Of a stretch of DNA of 64,000 nt, positions 17,465 to 26,219 are shown one piece after another. The first letter of the stretch is position 1. Every line of letters begins with the position of its first letter. The translations under genes were made by a program, and so were the position numbers. The notes beneath the pieces were generated by a model. That model saw only the letters and a list, made by a program, of their open reading frames with translations. It did no database searches and was not told the DNA's origin. Origin of the DNA: AP-15 sp963736715 (GTDB taxonomy: Bacteria; Pseudomonadota; Alphaproteobacteria; ATCC43930; CGMCC-115725); contig CAVTQA010000001.1 of assembly GCA_963736715.1 (NCBI GenBank), positions 118,648 through 182,647 on the forward strand. The letters are read 5' to 3'.

Positions 17465-18577
17465 TTGTTAAGCGCAGCGCGCTCACGGCAAACCAGGCCT
17501 CTGCGAAGGGGAGTTATCATGCTCTTGGGCTGCATGGGGCTGTGCGGGTGCTTTGGCTTTGGGGCCACGCGGTTCTATGAGGATCAGCTCGGCTATTCCC
17601 GAGCGTTGGGAGATGCGGAAAAGAGCGACACGCTCCTCAATGTCGTGCGGTTACGTTATGCCGACTCGCCGATACTCCTTCAGGCGACGCAGGTCATCTC
17701 CGGCTACCAGCTCCAACGCAACGTGACCGGCGGCTTCGAGGCCTTCCCGGCCGCAAATCCCAGCACCTTCCTCAACGGCAGCACATCGGCACAGCTCCAG
17801 CAGAGCCCGACGTTCACATTCCAGCCGCTTTCCGGCGCGCAATTCGCACAAAGCTTCATTCGGCCCCTGTCGCCGGCCGACCTTCTGCCGCTCGCCATGG
17901 GCGGTTTGCCCATCGACGTCCTTTTCCGGCTGGGCGTGCAGTCGATCAACGGGCTTAGCAACGCGGTAGCGCTGACGCTAACGGGCGCCGCCGGTTCGCC
18001 CGATTTCTTTCTTCTGCTGCGAGATCTCCGTCGTTTGCAGATCGCGGGTCTGCTGAGCGTCAGGCTCGAGCACAACACCGCGCCCGCAGGCAACCACAGC
18101 GATTCCGATCGCGGTCGTGTCTTCTATTCGATCGGAACGACACGCGATCCGGATCTTCTTGGCGTTGTCGACGAGACGAAGCGGCTGCTGGGCATGCCGC
18201 CTGGTGTGAGCGAGGCGGAGGTCGTTTACGGTCTCAACCCGGAACCGGGGCAAGTGGCGCTTCTTACCCGTTCGATGCTGGCCGCGCTCGGCCAACTTGC
18301 GCTGCAGATAGATGTCCCGCCGGACGATGTCGCTCGGCATCTTACCTTTCCGACCGTGGGGAACATCGGACTCGAGCATCGGCCGGTAGTAATCATCCAT
18401 TCCGGTGCTGCGGCACCAGCGGATGTCTTTACCGCGGTGCAATATCACCGGACCTGGTTCTGGATTGCCGAAGACGACTTCGACAGCAAACTGGCCTTTA
18501 CCGTCCTGCAGATTCTTCTGGCTCTTGCGCGGACCCAAAACGCACCGGGTGCCATAGTGACCATTCCAGCCGGCTAA
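17465..18577 (+). CDS. Putative lipoprotein, conserved hypothetical
   Basis: 370 residues. The TTG at 17465 has a strong AGGAGG eight bases upstream and gives a basic n-region (RSRQTRPLRRG), a hydrophobic core and a lipobox-like LCGC near residue 29; an ATG at 17519 would lose the charged n-region. The mature part includes FYEDQLGYSRALGDAEKSDT, LLNVVRLRYADSPILLQATQ and a serine/asparagine-rich section, then a more globular half with SIGTTRDPDLLGVVDETKRL and a repeat-free C-terminus. I do not recognise a family. It may be an outer-membrane lipoprotein. It precedes the fatty acid hydroxylase gene by 208 bp. Confidence 0.7.
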   Translation: MLSAARSRQTRPLRRGVIMLLGCMGLCGCFGFGATRFYEDQLGYSRALGDAEKSDTLLNVVRLRYADSPILLQATQVISGYQLQRNVTGGFEAFPAANPSTFLNGSTSAQLQQSPTFTFQPLSGAQFAQSFIRPLSPADLLPLAMGGLPIDVLFRLGVQSINGLSNAVALTLTGAAGSPDFFLLLRDLRRLQIAGLLSVRLEHNTAPAGNHSDSDRGRVFYSIGTTRDPDLLGVVDETKRLLGMPPGVSEAEVVYGLNPEPGQVALLTRSMLAALGQLALQIDVPPDDVARHLTFPTVGNIGLEHRPVVIIHSGAAAPADVFTAVQYHRTWFWIAEDDFDSKLAFTVLQILLALARTQNAPGAIVTIPAG

Positions 18578-18785
18578 ATAAGAGTGCCTACAAGAGAAGC
18601 CACCGCGGGTCATCAGGGTCGATAAACAGAAATTTCGTATCATTCGATAGGAGGTTGACGGGAAGGGGGGGAGGATGTTCGGATTGAGAAGCGCGGGGTG
18701 GGGTCGGGTTGACCACGTGTCGAGATTCTGACGTGATATTCCGTCAAGCTCGAAGTCAACACGAAGGAGGGGTGATCGGGGATCG

Positions 18786-19520
18786 ATGCTGACCTATGCG
18801 ACAGAGTATTGCGTGATTTTTGTGTTGCTTCTTGTTACCGCCTATGTCGTTCCGGCCGGTTTGTTCCACTACTTGTTTTTCACGCGGCGTAGTCCGGCGA
18901 CCGAAGCGATGCGGATCCAGAAGCGGCGGCCTCCACCGGAGGATATCCGCCGCGAGGTTCGCCAATCGGTCTCGGCGCTACTGTTGTTCTCGGTATATTG
19001 TCTGATCGTCTATCACGCGGCCAAGAACGGTGCGACGGCGCTCTATTTCGACTTCGCGGAGCGCCCGTGGTGGTGGGCGGCGGCAGGGTTCGGCGCCGTG
19101 GTGGTTCTGCACGACATTTATTTCTACACGACCCACCGGCTGATGCACCTCCCTCCGCTGTTCAAAACGGTCCACGCCGGACACCACAGATCGCTGACAC
19201 CAACTCCGTGGTCAATTCTATCGTTCCAACCGTTGGAGACTATTTCTCAGTTCGGCTTCTTCGCCCTGGTGATTTTCTTCGTGCCTTTACATCCGGCGAC
19301 GTTGCTCGCCTATCTGCTGTTCGACGGCATCGTCAACGCCGCGGGGCACTGCGGGCACGAATTCGTCGCGCCAGCCTCACAGAAGCATTGGCTGCTCAAA
19401 TACCTCAACGCGGTGACCCATCACGACCTGCACCATTCCCGCTTTCGGTATAATTTCGGGCAGTATTTCAACATTTTGGACCGCCTCTTCGGCACCTTCC
19501 TGGACCGTCCAGTAGCATGA
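18786..19520 (+). CDS. Fatty acid hydroxylase / sterol desaturase superfamily membrane protein
   Basis: 244 residues with four predicted membrane helices and the eight-histidine di-iron motif: HDIYFYTTHRLMH (HX8HX3H type), HAGHH, GHCGHE and HHDLHH. Enzymes of this group use O2 to hydroxylate or desaturate lipids, including sterols, hopanoids, carotenoids and fatty acyl chains. GGGGATCG precedes the ATG at 18786. Its stop overlaps the start of the GT2 gene (ATGA), so the two are coupled and may act on the same lipid. The substrate cannot be read from sequence. Confidence 0.88.
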   Translation: MLTYATEYCVIFVLLLVTAYVVPAGLFHYLFFTRRSPATEAMRIQKRRPPPEDIRREVRQSVSALLLFSVYCLIVYHAAKNGATALYFDFAERPWWWAAAGFGAVVVLHDIYFYTTHRLMHLPPLFKTVHAGHHRSLTPTPWSILSFQPLETISQFGFFALVIFFVPLHPATLLAYLLFDGIVNAAGHCGHEFVAPASQKHWLLKYLNAVTHHDLHHSRFRYNFGQYFNILDRLFGTFLDRPVA

Positions 19521-20239
19521 TTTCGATTATCATCCCGACCTTGAACGAGGCGAAGATTATCGAAGCGACGCTGCGGACATTGGCAGCGACACTCACCCTG
19601 CCGCATGAGGTGATCGTCTCGGACGGGGGCAGTTCCGACCGGACGGCCGAATTGGCGGCCCGATATGCGAATACTGTCGTCGTCTATTCGGGCGCAGGCC
19701 GTCAGACGATCGGCGAAGGGCGCAACGACGGCGCCAAGGCTGCCGCCGGCGATTTTCTCGTCTTTCTCGATGCCGATTGCGTTATCCCAGAGCCGGACCG
19801 GTTCTTTGCGCGGGCGCGCGCGCATTTCGACAAAGACTCGAGGTTGGTCGGGTTGACTGCGTACCTCCGCGTGTTCCCGGCGGACGAAACGCTTGGCGAC
19901 AAGCTCGTCTCGGGCATCGCCAACTTTGGCCTGCGGGTCGCCAATAACATATTGAAACGAGGGGCTTCTTTCGGCGAATTTCAAATGATCCGGCGGGAGG
20001 CGTTTGCCAACCTGGGCGGGTTCCGTGCGGATCTGATCGCGTTCGAAGACGCCGACATGTTCCGCCGTCTTTCCCGGATCGGCCGCACTATGATCGCTCC
20101 GGAGCTTTGTGTGCTGCACAGCGGCCGACGCGGCCATCAGGTGGGCCACCCGCAATTGATCGCGATGTGGCTCGTCAACCTGGTCTTTATTGCGGTCTGC
20201 GACCAGACTTTCAGCAAGGAATGGAAGCCGATCCGCTGA
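19517..20239 (+). CDS. Family 2 glycosyltransferase
   Basis: 240 residues, GT-A fold. ISIIIPTLNEAKIIEATLRT and VSDGGSSDRTAELAA bind the nucleotide sugar, FLDADCVIPEPDRFF supplies the metal-binding DxD-like motif, and GEFQMIRREAFANLGGF with AFEDADMFRRLSRIG gives the acceptor-side ED motif. A hydrophobic C-terminal helix (LIAMWLVNLVFIAVC) suggests membrane association. The start overlaps the hydroxylase stop, so both enzymes are probably made together to produce a glycosylated or hydroxylated lipid. It is similar to TIGR04283-type GT2 proteins only at the motif level. Confidence 0.87.
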   Translation: MISIIIPTLNEAKIIEATLRTLAATLTLPHEVIVSDGGSSDRTAELAARYANTVVVYSGAGRQTIGEGRNDGAKAAAGDFLVFLDADCVIPEPDRFFARARAHFDKDSRLVGLTAYLRVFPADETLGDKLVSGIANFGLRVANNILKRGASFGEFQMIRREAFANLGGFRADLIAFEDADMFRRLSRIGRTMIAPELCVLHSGRRGHQVGHPQLIAMWLVNLVFIAVCDQTFSKEWKPIR

Positions 20240-20329
20240 AGCGCGCCTGGCGCAACCGACTGCAACCGCACTGCAGCCGGGGATGAGCGTCGGGCCGAAC
20301 CTGGTGGTGCGCGCCGGACGGCGATCGCC

Positions 20330-21589
20330 TTAACGTTGGCCGATATCGCGCCGGCAGAAACCTTCGGGCCAGTCGATGCGGTCGACCGCGGCGTAGGCGC
20401 GGTCGCGAACCTCAGCCAGACTGCCACCGAGGGCGGTCACGCCGAGCACGCGGCCGCCATCGGCTATCAGCCGCTGATTGTCGCGGCGCGTGCCGGCGTG
20501 AAATATTTTGACCTTAGGGTCGCTCGCCGCGGCGTCGAGACCGCGGATCTCGCTGCCGCGCTGCGGCTCGCCGGGGTAGCCGTTCGCCGCCATGACGACG
20601 CATAGCGCGCTCTCGGCGTGCCAGCGCAGATCGACCGATTTCAGCACGCCGTCATGTGCGGCGATCAATGCCGGCAACGGGTCGCTCATCAGCCGCATCA
20701 TCAGCACCTGGCATTCCGGGTCGCCGAAGCGGGCATTGAATTCGAGCAGCATCGGCCCCGCTTCCGTCAGCATCAGGCCGGCATAGAGGACTCCCTTGAA
20801 GGGGCGCCCTCGCGCTGCATTGCGGCGATCGCCGGCAGGATGATGCTGCTCCATTACCAGGCCCTCGACCGCCGGGGTAACGAGGGCACTCGGCGAATAC
20901 GTACCCATGCCGCCGGTGTTCGGCCCGATGTCGCCGTCGCCGACGCGCTTGTAGTCCTGCGCTGCGGCGAGCGGCAGCGCATCCTTGCCGTCGACCAGGG
21001 CGAAGAAACTCGCCTCCTCGCCGGCGAGAAAATCCTCGACGATGATCTCCAGTCCGGCCGTGTTGAACCGGCGTTCGACGAGCGCGGCATCGACCGCCCG
21101 GTAGGCGGTGTCGAGATCATCGGCGACGACCACGCCCTTGCCGGCCGCGAGACCGTCGGCCTTGACGACGATCGGCGCGCCATGGCTCGCGATAAAGGCT
21201 TTCGCCGCCACCGGATCGCGAAAGCGGCGGTGGGTTGCGGTCGGGATCTGCGCACGCACGCAAAGGTCCTTGGCAAAGCCCTTGGAGGCTTCGATGGCGG
21301 CGGCCGCAGCGCTCGGACCGAAGGCCGCAATCCCTTCCGCTTCGAGCGCGTCGACGAGACCCAGGACGAGCGGCGCTTCGGGACCGACCACGGCGAAATC
21401 GATCCGCTCGCCGCGGCAAAACCCGACGAGCGCCTTGATGTCGGTCGCGCCGATCGCGATGCACTCGGCTTCGTCGGCGATCCCCGCATTGCCGGGGGCG
21501 CAGAACAGGCGGTCGACCAGCGGCGACGCCGAAATCGCCCAGGCGAGCGCGTGCTCGCGTCCGCCCGACCCGACTACCAGCACCCGCAT
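20330..21589 (-). CDS. purD: Phosphoribosylamine-glycine ligase with a compensated double frameshift
   Basis: PurD joins phosphoribosylamine and glycine with ATP in purine synthesis. The ATG at 21589 gives MRVLVVGSGGREHALAWAIS, the classic start. The ATP-grasp part holds VVKADGLAAGKGVVVADDLD and FNARFGDPECQV. Between VTPAVEGLVMEQ and RPFKGVLYAGLM about 13 residues are wrong: HHPAGDRRNAARG is read, while the neighbouring frame encodes IILPAIAAMQREG, the expected helix. One extra base near 20845 and one missing base near 20805 explain it. The gene is otherwise full length and should be essential, so the pair is most likely a sequencing error. It is divergent from xseA. Confidence 0.93.
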   Translation of the reverse strand: MRVLVVGSGGREHALAWAISASPLVDRLFCAPGNAGIADEAECIAIGATDIKALVGFCRGERIDFAVVGPEAPLVLGLVDALEAEGIAAFGPSAAAAAIEASKGFAKDLCVRAQIPTATHRRFRDPVAAKAFIASHGAPIVVKADGLAAGKGVVVADDLDTAYRAVDAALVERRFNTAGLEIIVEDFLAGEEASFFALVDGKDALPLAAAQDYKRVGDGDIGPNTGGMGTYSPSALVTPAVEGLVMEQHHPAGDRRNAARGRPFKGVLYAGLMLTEAGPMLLEFNARFGDPECQVLMMRLMSDPLPALIAAHDGVLKSVDLRWHAESALCVVMAANGYPGEPQRGSEIRGLDAAASDPKVKIFHAGTRRDNQRLIADGGRVLGVTALGGSLAEVRDRAYAAVDRIDWPEGFCRRDIGQR

Positions 21590-21609
21590 CAGAGGGCACT
21601 CCGAATTCT

Positions 21610-21750
21610 CCCTCTCCGCCCCCGGGGGCGGAGAGGGGCGGGGTGAGGTGGGGGTCCGTCCGCCCCAGCCTGCGGGACGGCCCACCTCACCCTCCCCATC
21701 GCTGACGCGATGGATCCCCTCCCTCTCCCCCCGGACGCGGGCGGAGAGGG
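21610..21750. repeat. Cluster of extragenic palindromes between purD and xseA
   Basis: Three nested palindromes fill the divergent purD-xseA gap. CCCTCTCCGCCCCC at 21610-21623 pairs perfectly with GGGGGCGGAGAGGG at 21624-21637. GGGTGAGGTGGG near 21641 pairs with CCCACCTCACCC near 21681. CCCTCTCC at 21721 pairs with GGAGAGGG at 21743-21750. This is REP-like non-coding sequence, related to the hairpin at 8094. It leaves little room for promoters; they may lie inside or next to the arms. Confidence 0.65.
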
Positions 21751-21844
21751 CAAATTCCGCGATGCATCTAGGTTCATAGGCCTGTCATTCGTATCGCTTG
21801 GCACCCGCATCGCTCTTCCTCCCGCGCTCGGCTATCATGTGGGG

Positions 21845-23161
21845 ATGGATGATGCCTCTATCGCGGCTCCGGTTCGCCCCAACCTCGCCGAATACACGGT
21901 CTCCGAACTCTCGCGCGCGCTCAAGCGCTCGATCGAGGAAAATTTCTCCTTTGTACGGGTACGCGGCGAGATCTCCGGCTGGAAGCGGCACAGCTCGGGG
22001 CACTGCTATCTGTGCCTGAAGGACAGCGAGGCGGTGCTCGACGCGGTGTGCTGGCGTACCACGGCGATCCGGCTCGGGATCAAGCCCGAAGACGGGATGG
22101 AGGTGGTGTGCACCGGGCGCCTCACCACGTTCCCCGGCCGCTCGAAATACCAGCTGATCATCGATACGATCGAGCTCGCCGGGATCGGCGCCCTCCTTAA
22201 ACTGCTCGAGGACCGACGCCGGCGGCTCGCCGCCGAGGGGCTGTTCGCGCCCGAGCGCAAGAAGAAACTGCCGTTTCTGCCGGAGGTGATCGGCATCGTC
22301 ACCTCGCCGTCGGGAGCGGTGATCCGCGATGTCCTGCACCGGCTTTCCGACCGCTTCCCGCGCCGCGTTCTACTCTGGCCGGTAGCTGTCCAGGGCGAGG
22401 GCGCAGCTGCCCAGGTGGCCGCCGCGATCGCCGGCTTCAACCGCCTTCCCGAAGGCGGGATGGTGCCGCGGCCGCAGCTGATCATCGTCGCGCGCGGCGG
22501 CGGCAGCCTCGAGGATTTGATGCCGTTCAATGAGGAAATCGTCGTGCGCGCCGCCGCCGCCTCGGCGATCCCGCTGATCTCGGCGGTGGGGCACGAGACC
22601 GATACGACCCTGATCGACCATGCGAGCGACCGGCGCGCACCGACCCCGTCCGCCGCCGCTGAAATGGCGGTGCCAGTGCGGCTCGATCTGATCGCCGAGC
22701 TCGGCGCCAAATCGAGCCGCCTCTCCGCCGGCCTTTCCCGGTTTTTCGGCGAGCGCCGGATGCACCTCGCAGGGCTCGCGCGCGGCCTTCCCGATCCGCA
22801 CGACTTGATCGGATCGGCAGCGCAGCGCCTCGATGACCGTGCCGAGCGGCTGCGCCTGGCTGCGGACCGGCGCCTGCGGGCGGCGCAGCACAGCCTCGAT
22901 CTCGCGGCGTCGCGGCTGCGGCCCGCCATGCTGTCGGCCGATCTCGACCGCACCCGGGGCCGGCTTGCCGAGGTGGAGCAGCGCCTCGGCGCCGCTATGG
23001 CGCGCTTCATCGACCGAAACCATCACTCGCTCGACAATTTCGCCGGACGGCTCGCCACCCACTCGGAACGTCACGAAAGCCTGCTCGCGCGCGGCTACGT
23101 CGTGGTCCGCAACGGGGTCGCGAGGGTACTGACCGAAGCGGCGCGAGATCAGCGCCGGTGA
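21845..23161 (+). CDS. xseA: Exodeoxyribonuclease VII large subunit, C-terminal tail frameshifted
   Basis: XseA forms the nuclease with small subunit XseB and degrades single-stranded DNA. The ATG at 21845 gives an OB-fold start (EYTVSELSRALKRSIEENFS), then VRGEISGWKRHSSGHCYLCL. The nuclease domain has VITSPSGAVIRDVLHRL-like sequence (read as IVTSPSGAVIRDVLHRL), RGGGSLEDLMPFNEE and SAVGHETDTTLIDHASDRRA, followed by a long coiled coil. The frame ends at TEAARDQRR, but the frame one base away continues ISAGDPLDLEFHDGRVGVVA and ends GQGSLF at 23273, the normal tail. One extra base near 23146 accounts for this. The corrected gene is 21845-23273. Confidence 0.92.
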   Translation: MDDASIAAPVRPNLAEYTVSELSRALKRSIEENFSFVRVRGEISGWKRHSSGHCYLCLKDSEAVLDAVCWRTTAIRLGIKPEDGMEVVCTGRLTTFPGRSKYQLIIDTIELAGIGALLKLLEDRRRRLAAEGLFAPERKKKLPFLPEVIGIVTSPSGAVIRDVLHRLSDRFPRRVLLWPVAVQGEGAAAQVAAAIAGFNRLPEGGMVPRPQLIIVARGGGSLEDLMPFNEEIVVRAAAASAIPLISAVGHETDTTLIDHASDRRAPTPSAAAEMAVPVRLDLIAELGAKSSRLSAGLSRFFGERRMHLAGLARGLPDPHDLIGSAAQRLDDRAERLRLAADRRLRAAQHSLDLAASRLRPAMLSADLDRTRGRLAEVEQRLGAAMARFIDRNHHSLDNFAGRLATHSERHESLLARGYVVVRNGVARVLTEAARDQRR

Positions 23162-23476
23162 TCCGCTCGATCTCGAATTTCACGACGGCCGTGTCGGCGT
23201 GGTTGCCGGCAGCAGACCGCGGCCCCGGCCCCGGCGCACGGGCGTCCATCCGGGGCAGGGCAGCTTGTTCTGACACGCTCATAGCCCCCGCAACGCGGCG
23301 AACCATGGGCGATCGGCAAAGTTACCCGCATTGTGCTGCGCCGAGCTTTTAGGTCTTCGGGGCCTTTCAGACAAATTTTATCCAGCGTGACGCGTAATGG
23401 ACGTGATCCGCCACGTTTGCCGGACGCAGATGATGGTATAGTCCGTTTAGTTCATTAGCAAATATTAACGGGAATT

Positions 23477-23857
23477 ATGAAAACTTCAGTAAGACGCAAG
23501 GTGGACCCCCAACATCCGGGATCCCAAGAACCAAAATCTTTACCATTTCCTCTTGAATCACTTGAGGATATCGCCTGGGAGCTTTGGTTATTGATCGAAC
23601 TCCTTGCGCCTGTGCGGCGCAGATTACCGAACACGGCTTCACAGAAGCTTGTCGATTACGTCAAGGACCGGCTGATCGCAAAAAGTGTCGCGTTAGCCAA
23701 GTGGAAGAAGGCCCGCCCGGAATTGTTCCCGGAGTCCCCAATTCGGGCTCGGGACGTTCTGCCCGGCGAGAACTGGACCTTCCCGGAGCACCGGACTTTG
23801 GCGGAAGTGATCGAGGCCGAACAAACTCCGGACAGGGTACTTTCGAAGGCTTCCTGA
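23477..23857 (+). CDS. Hypothetical protein
   Basis: 126 residues, no recognised family. The protein is charged and helical: a basic start (MKTSVRRKVD), ESLEDIAWELWLLIELLAPV, LVDYVKDRLIAKSVALAKWK and an acidic C-terminal part with TLAEVIEAEQTPDRVL. CGGGA lies about 6 bases before the ATG at 23477. The upstream 80 bp is noticeably AT-rich (TTAGTTCATTAGCAAATATT) compared with the surroundings, which suggests a promoter or a laterally acquired piece. It lies alone between xseA and the sensor gene. From 23858 to 24135 I see no further gene. Confidence 0.5.
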   Translation: MKTSVRRKVDPQHPGSQEPKSLPFPLESLEDIAWELWLLIELLAPVRRRLPNTASQKLVDYVKDRLIAKSVALAKWKKARPELFPESPIRARDVLPGENWTFPEHRTLAEVIEAEQTPDRVLSKAS

Positions 23858-24135
23858 TCCATTCTGCTAGGTTCCACGGTCGTGCCAACGATCTTCGACC
23901 GGCTGCGTTGGAGGCGCTGCATCGCATCGGCGAAGCTAAGCGTGTGACGGACGAAAGCGTGCGATCCAAATTACAGTTTGAGAAAACTGGCCGATGCCAT
24001 CGGCCAGTAGCGCCTCTTGCATGACACTCGTATGATCATCGCAGCCCAATCCCGCGCTGCGCTGGTTGTGCTGACCGGGGATCGGCCCGAGGCCGTTTCG
24101 GCGATGACATTGCCTGGAGGGGAGGGTGGTGGGCC

Positions 24136-25374
24136 GTGACCGACCAGCAACGCTACCCGCATAATCGGCCGGCGAGTCCCGGGGCCGGACGGGCGCGGCC
24201 GCTTTGGCAGTATTACGTCGGAATAACCGCGTTGCTGCTCGTGATGGTGGTGGCGCTAACGGGCGGCATCATCTGGTACAATGCGAAGAAATCGAACGAG
24301 TTGGCCATCGCCGCAGCCGAGCGGATGATGATCGAAGCGGGCGAAGACGTTTCGAACCGCATCAGGCTGCTCTATGACCCGATGTACGCCATCGTCGGGA
24401 TTGCGTCGCTGGTACCCGAACTGACCTCGCCGGCGATCAAGGAAGACCCTCACGCGATGTCGTTGATGCTGCGGGTGCTGAGGATCTACCCACAAATTCT
24501 GTCGCTCTATGTCGGCTTCGACAGCGGCGAATTCTTCATGGTGACCCATATCGCCGGCGAGAACAGCGCAGCCCTCCGCGAAGAGCTGCATGCACCGCCG
24601 GAGGCGGTTTTTGCCAACGAGATCATCTCTGCGGACGCGAGGGGTGACCGCAAGACGCGGTGGGTCTTCCTTGGTGAGGACGGCACGGTTGTCGGGCGCC
24701 TCGATCCGGCTGCCGCGGAGTTCGATCCCCGACCACGTCCGTGGTATGATAGCGCCAAACGCAGCGAGGCGGTTGAGCAGAGCGCTCTATACATTTTCGC
24801 GACCAGCGGTCAGCCGGGCTTTACGCTGAGCCGCACCTTCACCGGACAAATGCCGGGTGTCCTGGGTGCCGATCTTGCTGCGATCGACCTTGACCATTTT
24901 TTGCGCGATCAGCGCATTACCCCCACCAGCACAGCCTCCATTTTCACGAAAACGGGCGAGGTGATCGCGCTGCCGGATGCCGCGCGATTTGCCAAAGCGC
25001 TTCATTCCGACGGTCAGATGCTGGTGAAGCCGCCCAAGATCGGCGATCTGAACGACCCGGTGATCGCCGGTCTCGCAGCCGCCCACGAGGACGGGCACAT
25101 GTCCGGGACCCGCGTCTACGACGTGGCTGGTCGGACCTGGGTAGGGCGCGTGCTCGATATCCCACCACGCTACGGACGCGACCAGCTTCTCGCGATCATG
25201 GTGCCGCTCGACGAGATCGAGAAGCCGATCACCGAGATTCGCAACCAGACCCTCCTCTACTCGATCGCCTTTCTCGTCTTTGCATTACCGCTCTATGTGA
25301 CTTTGGTCGTCGCCTGGATCGATCGCCGCCTCGAAGGCCGGATTCGCTGGCCGGGATCGAGAGACGACGACTGA
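24136..25374 (+). CDS. Membrane protein with periplasmic double Cache sensor and no output domain
   Basis: 412 residues. A first membrane helix (residues 22-45, YYVGITALLLVMVVALTGGI) is followed by a large periplasmic region resembling dCache_1, with RPWYDSAKRSEAVEQSALYI and LGADLAAIDLDHFLRDQRI, and a second helix near the C-terminus (LLYSIAFLVFALPLYVTLVV). In related alphaproteobacterial proteins a HAMP and an adenylate/guanylate cyclase follow; here the protein stops 20 residues after the second helix. The start is GTG at 24136. It could be a truncated receptor or a sensing partner of another protein. Confidence 0.8.
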   Translation: MTDQQRYPHNRPASPGAGRARPLWQYYVGITALLLVMVVALTGGIIWYNAKKSNELAIAAAERMMIEAGEDVSNRIRLLYDPMYAIVGIASLVPELTSPAIKEDPHAMSLMLRVLRIYPQILSLYVGFDSGEFFMVTHIAGENSAALREELHAPPEAVFANEIISADARGDRKTRWVFLGEDGTVVGRLDPAAAEFDPRPRPWYDSAKRSEAVEQSALYIFATSGQPGFTLSRTFTGQMPGVLGADLAAIDLDHFLRDQRITPTSTASIFTKTGEVIALPDAARFAKALHSDGQMLVKPPKIGDLNDPVIAGLAAAHEDGHMSGTRVYDVAGRTWVGRVLDIPPRYGRDQLLAIMVPLDEIEKPITEIRNQTLLYSIAFLVFALPLYVTLVVAWIDRRLEGRIRWPGSRDDD

Positions 25375-25475
25375 GATCCTCAGTTCGCCGAGGCCCCGAT
25401 GCTCATTCATTAAGCTGCGCTTGTTGGCTGTGTTTTCAACCATTAGAATACAATTAGTTGACGTGGGAGGACAAG

Positions 25476-26219
25476 ATGGACAACGACATGTCGCGGCGCG
25501 TCGTCGCCGAATTCTTTGGCACATTCTGGCTGGTATTGGGCGGTTGCGGCGCCGCCGTCCTGGCCGCGGGCTTTCCGAACCTCGGGATCGGTTTTCTCGG
25601 TGTCGCCTTCGCATTCGGATTGACGGTGCTGACGATGGCCTATGCCGTCGGTCACATCTCCGGCGGGCACTTCAATCCGGCGGTGACCCTCGGTCTGTGG
25701 AGCGCCGGGCGGTGCGCAAACAAGCACGTGCTCCCCTACATCGTCGCGCAGGTGATTGGTGCCATTATCGCCGCTGTGGTCCTCTGGGTGATCGCTTCGG
25801 GCAAGCCTGGATGGGTCGCCGGCAGTTTTGCCGCCAACGGTTATGGCAATCTCAGCCCCGGCAAATACGGCCTCGGAAGCTGCTTTGTGGACGAAGTGGT
25901 GATGACCTTCTTCTTTCTCCTGATCATCATTGGCACAACATCAAGGGGAGCGGCGACCGGCTTCGCGGGAATTCCAATCGGCCTCGCGCTGACCTTGATC
26001 CATCTCGTGTCGATCCCGGTCACCAATACCTCGGTCAATCCGGCGCGCAGCACGGGGCCGGCTCTGTTCGCCGGCGGTGCATATATTGGGCAGCTCTGGC
26101 TCTTCTGGGTGGCGCCGATCATTGGCGCAGTAATTGCCGGGTTGGTGAGCCGCTGGATGTACGAATACGAGAAAATTAGTGACACCATCGTGGTCGAGGA
26201 GCGGCGGGTAACGCCCTAA
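25476..26219 (+). CDS. aqpZ: Aquaporin Z
   Basis: Water channel of the inner membrane, 248 residues with six membrane helices. Both half-helix motifs are present: HFNPAVTLGLW near residue 65 and VNPARSTGPALF near residue 185. The aromatic/arginine filter residues around them look standard for AqpZ rather than a glycerol facilitator. GGGAGG precedes the ATG at 25476. Its stop overlaps by a few bases the end of the convergent lpxL gene. Confidence 0.95.
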   Translation: MDNDMSRRVVAEFFGTFWLVLGGCGAAVLAAGFPNLGIGFLGVAFAFGLTVLTMAYAVGHISGGHFNPAVTLGLWSAGRCANKHVLPYIVAQVIGAIIAAVVLWVIASGKPGWVAGSFAANGYGNLSPGKYGLGSCFVDEVVMTFFFLLIIIGTTSRGAATGFAGIPIGLALTLIHLVSIPVTNTSVNPARSTGPALFAGGAYIGQLWLFWVAPIIGAVIAGLVSRWMYEYEKISDTIVVEERRVTP

